Shown here one piece after another: positions 1 through 12,354 of a stretch of 64,000 bases of DNA; position 1 is the first letter of the stretch, and each line of letters begins with the position of its first letter. This DNA is from Isoetes taiwanensis (lineage: Eukaryota > Streptophyta > Lycopodiopsida > Isoetales > Isoetaceae), in contig JAJEKV010000034.1 of assembly GCA_021234155.1 (NCBI GenBank), positions 11,866,697 to 11,930,696 of the forward strand, read 5' to 3'. The notes beneath the pieces were generated by a model. It did not search any database, was not told the origin of the DNA, and worked only from the letters and a program-made list of their open reading frames with translations. Position numbers and translations under genes: made by a program.

Positions 1-1060
1 CAAGTTGGAGCATAGTGGTATGTTGGTTCGCTGCGGCATGTTTGAGCACGCTATAGTACGTTTGGAGCCATTTTTGTTAAGGCTCTAGTGCATGTTTGGA
101 TTTCACTCAGAGCCTGCTCAGGTGGTTGGAGCCACCTCGCATGTGGGAACCACTGCTCGAGCTCAGTGGTACGTTTGACACCTTACTAAAAGCTGGAGCC
201 ACCTCGCGCATGTACCGGCAGCCTGTAGGTGGCATGTTGGAGAATCACGCGTGGGCATGCGTTTGAGCCACCTTGCCAGCGTTGCAGCTTCAGGGTGGCA
301 TACGTTGGAGCCTGCGGTGGTACGCTTGAGCCACCTTGGTATGTTGGAGCCCACGGCATACGAGCTACCGCAAGCTGGAGCACGCCAGCGCGATGTTGCC
401 CGCGGGCATGCTCGGTGCTACGTTGAGCCTGTGGTACGTTGGTTTCACCACCTTGGCACGGCATGTTGAGCCCATCGCTGCATGTTTGAGCCTGTGGCGT
501 GTTAGAGCCAATTGGCTGTTGGAGCCTAGGTGCATGTTTGAGCCAACTTGGCATGGCTCAGGGTGGTATTGCCGAGCCACCCTGGCTGTTGGAGGCTAGG
601 GTGGCAGGTTCACGCAGCGTTTGAGCCACCTTACGTTTGTTTTGCATGTTGGTTTGTGGGTGGCATGTTTGAGCCCAATTCCTCAGATGTTTGGTTTCAC
701 CGGGTACGTTTGAGCCTGTGGCATAAAGCCCAGTGGCATTGCTCGAACACCAGACAAAGTTTGAGCCCAGTGGCATGTTGGAGCCACAATGGCATGTTGG
801 AGCTCAAGTGAGTCCGCATTTACGTTTGAGCCTATGGATGTTTGAGCCACCTAGGAATGTTGGAGCATTGCTGATCTTCACGGGTTTGAGCCAACGCAAG
901 TTGGACATGGTGTTGGATTCGGCATGTTTGTTAACGCTGGAGCCTAGGTGGCATGTTTGGACATTTTGTTCATGCTGGAGCCTAGGTGGTACGTTGAGCC
1001 AATTGGCATGTTTGAGCCTAGGTGGCATTGCTTGGCATGTCAGCCCACGCTATGCAAAAA
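1..1060. repeat. Degenerate ~20 bp minisatellite array
   Basis: The stretch is built from a short word close to GCATGTTTGAGCCTAGGTG, repeated dozens of times with substitutions and small length changes. Variants include TTGGAGCCACCT, GTACGTTTGAGCC and GGCATGTTGGAGCC. The array enters from before the window and fades at about 1060. Open frames across it are by-products of the repeat, rich in W, L, E, P and S codons, and should not be read as genes. Spacing between cores varies, so the unit is imperfect. Confidence 0.85.
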
Positions 1061-1094
1061 ATAGTGTAAGTAATTGAAGTAGTTGAAGTAACTT

Positions 1095-1650
1095 GTGTTA
1101 CATGGAATACTAGTATAAAAACATGTGATCGCACGCAGCATCACATGTAGCAATCAAGAATCATCCTACCACTATAAAGACCCCGTGATATGGAAGGATA
1201 GGACATGTAGAGAATCAAGTACTCTTTCCTACTTCTATAAAGACATGTGAGAATAGAAGCGATACACACGTCGTGAATTATGCACTTTTCCCAATGCCTT
1301 AGTAAATAAAGTACTGGCCCTATCACTACTATAAAGACATGTGACATGGAAGTATATGACATGTAGAGAATCAAGTATTCTTTTCCGACTTCTATAAAGA
1401 CATGTGACAATAGAAGTATTACACATGTCGAATTCATGTATTCTTTTCCTACAATGCTTTAAGAATAAAGTATCATTCACTACTACTAAAAGACATGTGA
1501 ATGGAAGTATAGGGTATGAGAATCAAAATATTCTTCCCACATCTATAAAGACATGTGACAACAGAATTATTAGACATGTAGAAATTCAAAGTACTCTTCC
1601 CATGGATTGTATTATAAAATGACATGTCACAATAGAAGAAACTACAAAAC
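1095..1650. repeat. Second minisatellite, ~62 bp unit with ACATGT palindromes
   Basis: The core CTATAAAGACATGTGA or a close variant recurs near 1113, 1172, 1237, 1330, 1393, 1484, 1543 and 1612. Spacings are mostly 59-69 bp, with two longer steps near 91-93 bp. A second half-core, ACATGTAGAGAATCAAGTA, sits between. The unit is unrelated to the array just upstream. Small open frames here are repeat by-products. Confidence 0.85.
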
Positions 1651-1775
1651 AATGTTGATGTTTTAGTCCAATCGTAAAAAGAACACCCATCAGAACAAAA
1701 CCATACCTTCACAAATCCCACATGATGTAGGATTCTTTGAAAACAGGACATGTAGACCTACCAAAAACCGATGTT

Positions 1776-2407
1776 TCAAATGGAAAAAACCAAAACCCGG
1801 TGTGCAAAGTGAGAAGCTCCTATTGCGGGAGGACCTTGGGTCCGGTGGTCGCCGAGGTTTGAGATCTGAAGAGTGTAAACCGAAGTGTTTGTTGAAAAGA
1901 AGGGGATTGGAGGATGTCCAAACGATAGCCCAAAAGACATGGGATAACCCATGCCCGTGGGAGATGATGGTTGTGAAGGCGGGAGCGGCCGAGGAGATAT
2001 GAATGTGGTGGCACTAAGTGTGGAAATAAGCCGCGTACCAATGCAGTGTGTATGAGGTGACGAGGTTGGGAACAATGTTTGCAATGGAGGAGAGCCGATC
2101 GAGGAATAATAGAGAGTAGTAGCCGATGAGCTGTGGAGGAATATGGCCTTCAATATCATAAGCAAAGTAGGCATCTCGGTAACTTCTGATGCTGATGCGA
2201 AAGCCCAAACGAGACGCCACCGCAAGCCTCCGAGGAAAGCTCGTATATATGCATGGTAAAAAGAAGGAAAAGAAAAATCAGACCCCAGCCATGGTCAGTC
2301 CGTTCGAACTCCTGCAGACAGCCTCCTGAGGACCTGTGGATCAAACAGAGAACCAGAGTCATTACGGATTTGCAAAAAGAAACTAAGGAAGGAAAAGAGA
2401 AAAACAA
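1776..2407 (-). other. Unidentified overlapping open frames, minus strand
   Basis: Two overlapping minus-strand frames (1776-2225, 149 codons; 2156-2407, 83 codons) are open here. The longer is rich in S, P, T and L and shows no motif I recognise. A TATATATA-like stretch lies upstream on the same strand near 2528-2540, so a promoter is conceivable. The codon pattern is not convincing and no splice structure is clear. It could be a decayed gene, a transposon remnant or chance. Confidence 0.15.
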
Positions 2408-2409
2408 GA

Positions 2410-3318
2410 AGAAATAATGAAGAAATATAATGAGGAGAACAAACCTTTGATATCAATTGTGATATGAGTTTTCAATCAGAGGAAGCAGAGATAAGACCAA
2501 ACTCATCTATCTGAATGCGGCCTAATTTATATATATAGTATAATGGCCTGCCCAATATAGGAGACTGGCCAGATCTCGGCATGACTCGGAAGAAGGCCTG
2601 ACGCAGAATGGCAGGCTCTTGAGGCTCAAGTCACGCTGCGGCACGGCCCGCCACTTTGTCCTGCCTCACCCTTCGTGCCTGTGGGTCTTTAAGTGCGTAG
2701 TCTCATGTGCCTGGCTGGCGCTGGGCTCACAGCTTGACGATTGGATCTCCACCGACGTGATCCTTGGCCTGACCTTGTATGAATAAATTGCATCAAAGAT
2801 TTATTGTGATTAACAACTACATCATGCACTGTATGATGAAAAGATGGATACAAGGATTTAGTATCAAATACTACATTAAGATGACATCATGATTGATCAG
2901 ACATCTAAAATTTATATTAAAGATGGTTATCATCCGTAGAAGAAATATTACCTGATGGTTGTTTATGCTTACAATGATACGCTTATATTATCTCTCTCTC
3001 ACACACACACGCACGAGCTAGACGCGGTTCTTCAATTTCTATTATTTGCAACTTTTAAGAATCAGTAACTAAGTCTCGTTATTCCTCTTCAATACTGTAT
3101 AACACACATAAATTATATTTCATTCTATTAGTATTTAATAGCGATTCACTTCAGAGATTATTATATCAACATTTCTTTTCCACCCAGTATTCAAATACTT
3201 TCTCTTTGGCATTCCGCCTTCCGTAATCTACAATCGCTTTTTCTTTTACCATACTTTATGATCCAGATGTGTACACCCTATTAACGTAATAGCAACTCAT
3301 ATCACTATACAGAGATTC
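2410..3318. other. Unassigned DNA with a TC/CA microsatellite
   Basis: A GC-richer patch lies at 2560-2780, followed by AT-rich sequence. A (TC)n(AC)n dinucleotide run sits near 2990-3010. I see no gene. Confidence 0.5.
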
Positions 3319-3912
3319 TTATTTACTGCGCTTACATTTCCAGAGATATTCTATAGAGACATTGAATTGAGCCCGGGTCACCGGGTCTGCTATGGGCTGG
3401 TGATCTTCCCATATCACAAGGCAGCTTGTGACTATAGTGTCCACGAAGATCAAAAGTACGTCTGGTCCTTCTTGAGCCAAGTTATACAATGGTTTGAGCA
3501 GTCCGGACTCTTGTTTGAAGCTAGAAGGAACGCTAAATAAGAGGTAAGGCAACCATTCTGATCGAGCAATGAGAGAATGGTGCTGATCGCGATGTTTGAA
3601 GATCCAGATTGAATCACCGGACGCCAAAAACCCAATCTGCAAAGGGCACTTATTGAACACAGACGATTTATCATGCGACAGCAAATGTCCACGTAGTAGT
3701 TTAGGCACCATGTGGTGAGGAGAAGCGGGTATATGATTGTTCCGGCATGTGACCACGTTAGTAGAGGTACCGAGGTGGAAATCGATCGCGGCACCCAGCC
3801 GGCGAAAGGGAGACGCCTGAAAGCGAGAGTTCTCACAACAGGCCAACATGGAATAACGCCGAAGTATATAAGTTAGAGGATGGAATAAGGATAATCGTAT
3901 TGAGATCCACAA
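3319..3912 (-). CDS. Hypothetical 197-residue open frame
   Basis: This is one of the longest intact frames outside the gypsy pol and runs from ATG to stop on the minus strand. The product would be mixed hydrophobic and polar, Ser/Leu/His-rich, with a short basic C-terminus (WKCKRSK). I recognise no domain, signal peptide or catalytic motif. A second frame (3450-3836) overlaps the same bases, which weakens the coding case. No primer site, LTR or splice signals were found beside it. It may be a fragment of a transposon protein, a small gene or a chance frame. Confidence 0.2.
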   Translation of the reverse strand: MWISIRLSLFHPLTYILRRYSMLACCENSRFQASPFRRLGAAIDFHLGTSTNVVTCRNNHIPASPHHMVPKLLRGHLLSHDKSSVFNKCPLQIGFLASGDSIWIFKHRDQHHSLIARSEWLPYLLFSVPSSFKQESGLLKPLYNLAQEGPDVLLIFVDTIVTSCLVIWEDHQPIADPVTRAQFNVSIEYLWKCKRSK

Positions 3913-4239
3913 CTATTAATTATAAAATTTAAGGCAAGCGTGTTTTAAGATCGATGTTCTTGAGGTGTGCAATAAAGATGTGGCAAGTGGCATGAGAGAT
4001 GACTACGAGCTAATGGAGTTACTAATATTTTGGTCAAATGCATGGTACAAGTAAGAAATGGATTTGATGACATCTCGGCTGGCATCGAGACACGAGCAAA
4101 GAGATCGCATAAATAGTGTGGAAGATAGTTTCCACACAAGCACAGAGAGTCGGTGCCCAACTAAGCGATATGGGGGCATTCTATAAGACCGCTGAATGAA
4201 AGATTTGCAATTAAGGAAGGAAGGCTCAAATGTATCTCA

Positions 4240-4915
4240 AAGTCAGTAAAGTATGTTGGAGCTTTGGTGAAGCTTATACTATGAAGGAAAGTTGACTCAA
4301 ACTAACATACATTAGGGGAGATGGGTGACGATAACCGTTAGCGTATAGCAGCTTACATGAGCTGTAAGGTATGTTAAGCTTTGGCAAAGCATATCATGAA
4401 GGAAAGTTGACCGCAACTAATGATACATTAGGGAGGCAAGAATGCAAATTCTCATGAGAAAGTGTGATAGCAGGATTGAAAGTTGCAGGTAAACAAATGC
4501 TTCAAATAAACAGAATTTGAAGGAGCACTTTGAAATAGTCCAAAGTCCTGTGGGAGTATGAACAAGATAGTTGCTCAAGGAACATCTCACCAAGAAGAAT
4601 GTGCTCTAGACTTGACATCGTGTGTGTCCTGTAAAGGAGCAGCTAACGCTGGTATAGGCAGGACCAACCATTTAATGGTAAAAAGAACAAGAGAAAGAAA
4701 AGGTATAATGGAACTTTTAGTCACACCCATATGAATAGAGAAATAATGAAGATAAGAGTTCTTATACTAGACGCTAAACATGTCCACTAGGAACTAGGGG
4801 TGGCATCTCCCCTGGAATTTGCCATTAGAGCTTGAGGATCAAGGCAAAACCAAGGTTAGAGTCTAAAAAGCAGGTCAAAATCACAACATGTATATGGTAA
4901 AAGATAAATGAGCTT
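4240..4915. repeat. Dispersed ~0.7 kb repeat, copy 1
   Basis: The sequence from about 4240 (TTGGAGCTTTGGTGAAGCTT) to about 4915 recurs in the same orientation at 13315-13469 plus 14794-15195. Shared blocks include AATGATACATTAGGGAGGCA, GAACATCTCACCAAG and GACGCTAAACATGTCCACTA. A short internal duplication (GCTTTGGTGAAGC / GCTTTGGCAAAGC) lies near 4260 and 4378. No reading frame is conserved between the copies, so this is probably a non-coding element. Confidence 0.8.
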
Positions 4916-7320
4916 CGAGAAAAATTTGGCGCATAAAGTATGACACATAGGTAGGTATATGTCAAAGAATCACATATGAGTCTGACTTAGGGTTGGCTCA
5001 CACATGTTACTATATCACATAATGGCTAACGATAGTGATGGTGTGGATGTTGAAGGGATTTAGTAGTACCAAACATTACATTAGTGATGATATCAAGGAT
5101 GCTCTAATTCGCGGGAGACGCCCAAATACGCCATATCAAAGACAGTTGAATATCAGAAGGAAATATTATTCGATGTTTAAAGAATAAGCATGCAATGATA
5201 TGTCATAAGACTGAATACAAATGCATGCACTTGCATACTAAGCAGTAGTCTGCGAAGGAGCGAAAAATTGTGTTTTTGACAGTTCCTTTCAGATGAGGAA
5301 GAATAGAATCAACCAGAAAGAACTCAAGCGCAAAGGCCCATGGTGTAGAGGAAGCATCGATCTCCAAGGACCCACATGCAATCTTGGGCATGGATGGAGG
5401 TGTTTTTTTTTTTTTTTTTTTTTTTTTTAAATAAAATTTGGATTATTCCTCTATGCCTTATGAATTCCTAGGGTCATATGCAAGGAAGAAGAGAAAAAAT
5501 ACCAAACAATTAGATCTTTGATTTACATGTATTCATTGTGTATGGTTTTAGTGCCCTTGGCCCAACTTAATTCCTATGACCTTGTATAAAATGTTGCATA
5601 TTGAATGTGGTGATATACCCACTCAAACTAAAAGTGCATGTACACGTGCTTTTATCTAGGGAACATGCATCATATCAAATGGTGGCTTTGACACCCTGGC
5701 ATCTAACACAATTGTGCGCATGTTAACGTGGTTACATAGAAATGAGAAGGCCCCCCTTACTTACATGCAATTTTGTGACTAGTGAGTGCTACGGCCATTT
5801 TTATTTTCAAAGATGAGACTGTGTTTTTTATTTGACCATGGGTATGATGGTTGCGACTTTGCAACTCTCACCTTATCATGAAGGTATCATGCTTTTAAGA
5901 TATGCATTATTTCAATATTTTGAACCGGTCTCTCCACAAGTGACTACCGCCACCAGTGCAAATAATGAGAGACTTCCTCCACGCCAAAGATTTTTGATGG
6001 ACGGCATCATGCCCATTTTGATACATTCGCTAAATACCCGTATTTTTCATGAGATAACCGGATCCAACACCTTACAATGGTAAGTCATGTTGTAAAAGCG
6101 CTCTTGCTATTCTGCTGGTCAAGTTTACCCTGACAATCAGTCATAGAATATTTAACATTGATTGTCATGTATGTGGCTCAATTACTTTAGCTTAAAACTG
6201 AATCAGCAGCAAACTAGCCATGAAGCGTGATCACCATGTGATATCAATTTGTCTGATGAGAAACCAGGAAACAGTGTTCTACAAGCAAACAAAGGTCCCT
6301 TATCCTTTCTCGTACAGAGAATGTCAGTGATGCTAATGAGCCGGACATATCGTAAGAACCAATAAACATGACACCAATTTATATTGTCTATCCTTCCTTA
6401 TTTTGATTAAACTAACAGCAAAAGGTTACATCATCATGAGAACCGAGAGGCCCTAGATTTAATTTTGGTCTCTACCAGCTTGGGCTAAGTCTATTAAATG
6501 ATTCTGATGCATTATGTGATCTGACCTCCCGCTATTACATATTTTGTTTTTAGGTTGAGTAATCGAAAATGGAAGTGGAAATAAGAGTTTACAACATGCA
6601 ACGCTGATTTTCAACTCCCGAAGAAGAATCGCTTCCATAAATCATGACATCAAGCTACACTTTCAAACTTGTAAAGGTTTAAACCGGGTTATTTATGCTC
6701 CGCCTAGTGTGGTGACACTTTCATATTATCTTGTATTTGGTTTTTTTACTTTCAAGACATTGAGCGCATCCCCCGGCCGGGAAAAGACATTCGCCACTTC
6801 CATGTCTTAATTTGCCTTTTACGGTTGTTGCCGCTATACGCCTTGATTTGGGGAATGCTTCCATTTCAAACATTATGTATAATCCATCCATACATTATCA
6901 GATTTACAAGAAAGCCTTTGGTTATAGTTCCGCCTAATAAATCATGGCATTGACATGTCGCTTGTTTGCCGCTAAACAAGATTTTACTTTTAGCAATGAT
7001 TATTCCCTTGCATGTGCTGCTTTATTTGGCCGTAAGGTTTTGTTCCGGGCTTTTGGTCCGCATTTGATGACTTAGGGGGGACCTTGTTTACATTTTATAT
7101 TTGAAATACGCCCCTGGATCTTATGCATGTAACACTACCTCTTGTGGCATTAGACTTTACATCTTTGGCACAAGTTTGCATTTGTTACTTGTATAAAATG
7201 TTGATAATGGATAAAGGATAAAGGATCAAAGATTGTGTACTGTGTCTTGAATGCTTGATTCAAGTCTTTGGATTGATAATATAGCGTAGGGATTGACCGA
7301 AATGATGCATGACCTGGCCA
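4916..7320. other. Unassigned AT-rich DNA with a poly(T) run
   Basis: A poly(T) run of nearly 30 bases lies at about 5402-5429 and could be the reverse-strand tail of a retrocopy, although no retrocopy body is recognisable. A plus-strand frame of 83 codons (5832-6083) and a minus-strand frame of 62 codons (5203-5391) are open but show no motif. Nothing else can be supported. Confidence 0.4.
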
Positions 7321-10300
7321 CATAGGTCGCCTTTTTTTTTTTTTTTTTTAGTACGCGACCTTGTTCATGGAAGTAGTTCTTATGTAGACGACGCTATTGT
7401 GCCTTTGTTGGTGTTGGACCGCCAAGAAGGATCAACACATCTTTTTTCTGGACTTTGAAAAGTGTCAGGGGTGGTATAGTTGTCCCGGTGAAGAGAGGGA
7501 GGTCCAGGACCATCTTGTCCAAGGTGAGGCCCAAGGAAGAAGAAATCTTGTTGAATATGCCAGGTCGAAGGAAGTCGTTTCTGCCCCAGATTGTCCGTGG
7601 CCAATTGTTCCGTTGGTAGAAGAAGTCAACTCGAGATATAGGGATGATGTTTCCTATAAGGCGCGTCGTTGGTTGGTCATAGAACTTTTGACTGCTACTT
7701 AATTTGGCATGCATTGAGCATACTATGACTTTGCATTTTTACAGCCCTATCTTTGTCCAAGCAGCTTTTGTGATGTGATATATGGTGTTGGGCTTTTAAT
7801 TCGTAGCTCATGTTGTGGAAGCCGGGTGTTTGAAGCCGCTTAGGGAAGTCCTGCTGTTGCCATTGGATGGTCTTCGGATGGTTTGGTCGCTTTTCCTGAG
7901 CCTATTGACGCCAAAAATAGCTTCGGTTTGCTTGGATCATTCGTGATAATTTGGGATAAAAAAATGCAAAACAAAGAAAGTTCATAATACAAAAAATTCT
8001 TGCAAAAGATCTCAATAAACCTATTTTTACATGTTTTAGTTGGATCCATGCATGTATTATGCTAAAGCCCCTTCCAAAACATAACTAAAAAAATACACAT
8101 TTAGGGTTTACATATATCTATCACATACACCATGCTATAGTATACACCTACTTAGAAGTTTGGTCAGAAGGCAACTCAACCGGTTTTATGCATGTATTTT
8201 TTATTGAAAATGCTATATTAAATTAACAACTTGAGATGTGTTGAAATAGACAATAACCGGTTAAAACAGAGAACATGGAAAGTCAAGTAATGTTTTCCCT
8301 TCAAAAGATACTTATGGCACATCTAGGCTATGCAACCAAGCTCGATGACCTAGCAGAGTGAGTTGGTTCTCGCCGCTTTCCCGGAAGAGGTTGCGGCTGG
8401 AAGTTTCTACCCATTTACCCATCCTCATAACTAGAATTTTACGACTACCATCAACCTATTCAATGTCGCTGATTCCGGTGCTGAATAAAGAAAACCACTA
8501 CCCTATTTTAAATTCTATTAATATCCCCTATAAAGATCATGCTCACAATCAGACTGGTGAAGACGGTGGAAAAATTTGGTGAAATCCATGCTCACATACC
8601 GAAGCATACATATCGCTGCCATCATCTGCTTGTGTTTTCTTCAAGAAACTCACCGTATTCTTACATCAACTTGATGCAATTTCCATCTATATTGAACCGC
8701 AAGTGATACCCCTACCAAATCTTATAATTTCCATCTTGGTAACCCCCTTTGAACAATAGCCTTTGTACTGTGCCTTTCAAATATCCAGAATTCCTGAATT
8801 TTAATTCTGCATTTTTTACCTTGTAAGCATAGACGTACCGGGTTTTCCCTTGCTAAGGCCTATGAAGAAGCTGTATTTTAGAATGGCTAGATTCAAGAGC
8901 CTAATTGTGTATTATATATCTCATTTGTTCCATGGGCTTGGCAAAGAGAGCCTTGATTCAAATAACACTTTCAATACAAGCTAGGAGCAATCGGATTTAG
9001 CCAATTCCACGACGAAATATCGACAAGCGCCTATGTTGGCAACATACCCCCTTTATTTTGTTTGCTCAGTTTTCCCTTTCTTTATTTCTTTGTCGGTCGC
9101 TTACGATCACGAGGAAGTTTAGACCGCAAGGGGTGTCATAAGCATAACGTGAAACACAACGTGATTCAAAACAAAAGAAATCAAAAGCACTCGCCCAATC
9201 TCTTTAATATGATGCCAGCCGAAATTCCTTCCAAAGAATTCATTAATGAATCTTGATGTGGATGTTTGGTCCACTGCATGCAAAGATTTTGACACCAAAG
9301 CCATATTTCTCCGAATCACTCGCCAGGAGGTTCTCTTGAAGAGAGAGAATTTTTAGTGTCCATCTCGGTCGGTATGCTCCCTTTAAATATCTAGGATGCA
9401 AATTTCGCGAATGCTCTTCACACTTTGGCAATAACTGAATAATATGATCTCGTTTGCTTCAATAGTACACTAAGCAATAGGGTCACATGAATGTCAAACT
9501 CTCAGATCTCCCAATAATATTATTAAATAAAGCTTAGCATCCCTCTATGACCCAAACCCCATTCCTTACGATGTATCCAACAAGCTTTTGCTCAAGACGG
9601 CTGTTCATTACATTCAAAGATCCAAATACATTCCATAGTTCTAGCCAATAATTTATTCACCGTAGTAGAACTAACCCGAGACTTTATCAACATTCTTAGT
9701 AGCCTAAAAGGTGGTGTTACCGCTTAGTTCTAGGGAAAGGTGCCTTATTGCATTCAACCTTCAAGCCGGGTCAATCAATCCTAACAAGAGCTTAATTTAG
9801 TTCAGCGATGGTGGGCTACATGCTTTTTACCTTACCACTTCAATGATGGTAGGTGCGTACTCAAGAGTTTGCGACTTTGTCTAATTTGGTCATTGATTGA
9901 TAAGCAATCTGGCCAGAAATGTGACAGTTTTACATGTACCGGAATCTGGGTAGTATGACAAGTGCCTTTACCGAGAAGGCTGATCCCGGGAAGGGAGTTA
10001 AGAAATCGCCGACGCTTAGAGGGCTGCCAGCTAAGCAGCTTCCAATCATCTCTATCACCTGTGAACTTGTTCGCGGGTTCCGAAGGGTGGAAATTTGAGG
10101 GTCGAAGAAGCGAAGGCAAGAGGCCTCTAGGTGGGAGAACGAGATACAACTAATTCCGCTCTCTCCATGCACGAAAACCAATTTGCCCACGCTTAGGCTA
10201 AAATGTACCAAGGCCAAATTGTTCCTACCGGATCTTCACGCGCTTCATCGTCCACAAATAGCAAATCCACAAGGGCCAAAGGCCACACCACGGAAAACCT

Positions 10301-10424
10301 CACCGTAAAATATAGATAATTCCAAAAATATTTTCGGGTTCACATAATTTTATATTTAGTCGATATGAAGATATTGGGTTAGATATAATCTACCAGAGAT
10401 AAGGATTCAAGTTATGCCAATGGG
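7321..10424. other. Unassigned DNA with short overlapping frames
   Basis: A second poly(T) run lies at about 7332-7350. Opposed frames at 7394-7714 (106 codons minus, 101 codons plus) and 9832-10217 (105 codons, then 95 codons in another frame, minus) cannot both be real. No known domain is visible in any of them. A plus-strand phrase near 9370-9430 reads PFKYLGCKFREC, faintly like the PFRYLG segment of some LINE polymerases, but it is too short to call. Confidence 0.3.
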
Positions 10425-11040
10425 TGATAGGATTAAAGAAATCCAAACCCATAGTCTAGAGGGTGCTGCATGGCTGTCCCTAGTCGGTTGGGCCAAGAGA
10501 GATCCTTTCTCTGGGAATTGAGACGAGTCAAGGCTTAAACACTAAAGAGAAACAACGTTAATTATAGTTATGTCTATAAAATGTTAACCCTTAAATATAT
10601 AATGTCAAATAAGGTCTAATATAAAGCATATGAATGTAGCATAGATTACGTCATGGCAAGGGCCGAAGAAATTTTGTTATCAAGGCATCTATCAAAGGGA
10701 AAAAAAATATTTAATGCTATAGGTCTAGGAATGTCGATAACTTAACATTATTATCGTCGCCTAAAGAAGATCCGAGGTGATAATGGATTAGAATCCAACT
10801 TAGAAGTCTCCATCTTACTCGAGGAGTTCTCTTCCATCGCCCGCGGAAAGTTCGGTCAATATGGTTGCGGGGAACCATTCCACGCTGATAGTAAGAACCC
10901 TTGGGTTACTCCTACCTCACCATGGTCAGACAAGTCCGGGCTGGACTGCCACCACAACATTAGTTTAGGGAAGGGTGATTACTAGGCGTAAGTCTTACTA
11001 AAGAAACAGAGGTATATAAGAAGAGACTATTAGGTCCATC

Positions 11041-11112
11041 AAAGGGGCTTCACCGTATTGGTAAAGGGTTTGGGTGAGAGGTGGGAGATCAAGGGTTCAA
11101 GTCCCCATAATA
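11041..11112 (+). repeat. tRNA-like module 1 inside the LTR element
   Basis: A good B box, GGTTCAAGTCC, lies at 11094-11104, about 42 bases after an A-box-like ACCGTATTGGTAAAGG at 11052-11067, the usual spacing in tRNA genes and tRNA-derived SINEs. The ends do not pair as an acceptor stem and the T stem is only about 3 bp, so this is not a functional tRNA. The same module is present, inverted with the element, at about 46650-46700. Confidence 0.6.
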
Positions 11113-11199
11113 CACTTTTATATAAAAAGTTGCTATGTAGAGAAAACAGGGTACTAAATATGTATAAGAAATATGTGAAACCTGTACATTACATTCAAG

Positions 11200-11265
11200 G
11201 AAGCTTGGCATAGTGATAAGCACCTAAGGTTGGAGTTGGGAGGTTATGAGTTTAAATCAATTTTG
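11200..11265 (+). repeat. tRNA-like module 2 inside the LTR element
   Basis: An A-box-like TTGGCATAGTGATAAGC at about 11205-11221 is followed about 42 bases later by a decayed B box, AGTTTAAATCA. The relative at 46504-46558 keeps a better version (A box TTGGCGTGCTGGTAAGG, B box AGTTCAAACCC) in the same relation to the LTR. Both modules lie antisense to the LTR element. Confidence 0.55.
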
Positions 11266-11723
11266 AGGGGACGAAAAAAAGAACATTTATATGGTGGAAA
11301 TACAAAAAAAAATATTATACAGCAGAAATATGCATTTTTATATGGATGCGCCACTGGGAAAACACAGGCTTCTTTTGAATTCTAAGACTCCAAAATGCCG
11401 GCGCACTCTAGAAAATTTTATACGACGGAAAATATCGTTTTTATACCGGATGCAACCGCTAGAAAAATACAAGTTTCTTTTTAATTCTTGACTCTAAAAT
11501 GCCAATGGAGACTCTAAGCTCTTGGCCCCCGCCTTGCCATTTTGATGCAATGTTGGCGCTCTCTAGGGTAATTGGACCGCACTCCAACACGATTGGTGTA
11601 AAAATCGCGTCCATCCGAAAGTTACTTAGGAGAAAGTTATAGCCCGCGGGAAACAAAGGACCTCTTTTTCCTCTAAAAACTTAACATATTTGATTCTAAG
11701 GACTCACACCTTAATTCCTAACT

Positions 11724-12204
11724 TGGGGCGAGGGGGTCCCACCATCTCTAACCGGTGAGGGGAGAACTCGGCATGAGAGATTATGCCTTTGTCACATGCG
11801 GATAGTAGAAGATGAACACCATGCTCTCACAGAATGCCCAAAGATATGCACACATCCGAAGCGACTCATGCCGATCTCGGATGCTCTGAGATAGCAATTC
11901 ACCAACTGCCGGGGCCAATGGTGGCATCGCCTTGGCGCCCTACATTCTGCAAGTCTCCACCGTCCGTGGAGTCCCCTCCAAAGCCCGCAGGGGGAATTTG
12001 AGCGCCCAAATAGGGCCTCTCAACGCCTACTACAAGGGTTTTTCCTCCCACACGAGGGGTTTTTTCATCCCAGTGGTAGAGACACATTGTACAGGAATTC
12101 GGTGGTTTTATTTTGTGTTTTGCTATATTGTAAAACCGTCTCATAGGCCAGTTGGCCTCCGTGGATGTTAAAATATACTTCTTTCCTTCCTTCCTTCCTT
12201 CCTT
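11724..12204 (+). mobile_element. 5'-truncated LINE with (TTCC)n tail, nested in LTR leader
   Basis: Comparison with the uninterrupted relative at 46140-46200 shows an insertion between the words TTAATTCCTAAC and TTAATCCTCC. The insert encodes near its left end CLCHMRIVEDEHHALTECP (from 11784), the Cys-His pattern common at the C-terminus of plant LINE ORF2 proteins. Non-coding 3' sequence follows, then CCTCCGTGGATGTTAAAA and a (TTCC)n tail. A LINE inserted by target-primed reverse transcription fits the 5' truncation, the tail and the flanking TTAAT words. The polymerase itself is missing. Confidence 0.75.
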
Positions 12205-12338
12205 AATCCTCCCATAACTATGTCAATGTACATACTAGCTATGGAATTGGAATAATTTATCCTAGATTAAAGTCTCCTACTAGCTATCGAACTAACGAGT
12301 TAGAATATGGCCGGTGCTATGATCTGGTCTACCAAAAT

Positions 12339-12353
12339 CATGGCTCGATACCA
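12339..12353 (-). promoter_or_regulatory. Primer-binding site, initiator tRNA-Met type
   Basis: The reverse complement reads close to TGGTATCAGAGCC, the standard plant tRNA-iMet primer site, but one T of the CTCTGAT word is missing compared with the copy at 33954. It abuts the LTR end at 12355. Confidence 0.75.
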
Positions 12354-12354
12354 T

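Noticed and set aside
186-1077. Overlapping open frames on both strands in the first kilobase
   Set aside because: They follow the minisatellite and exist in several frames at once; the low stop frequency is a property of the repeat unit.
11041-11112. Functional tRNA gene
   Set aside because: B box and spacing are good, but acceptor ends do not pair and the T stem is too short; kept only as a tRNA-like module.
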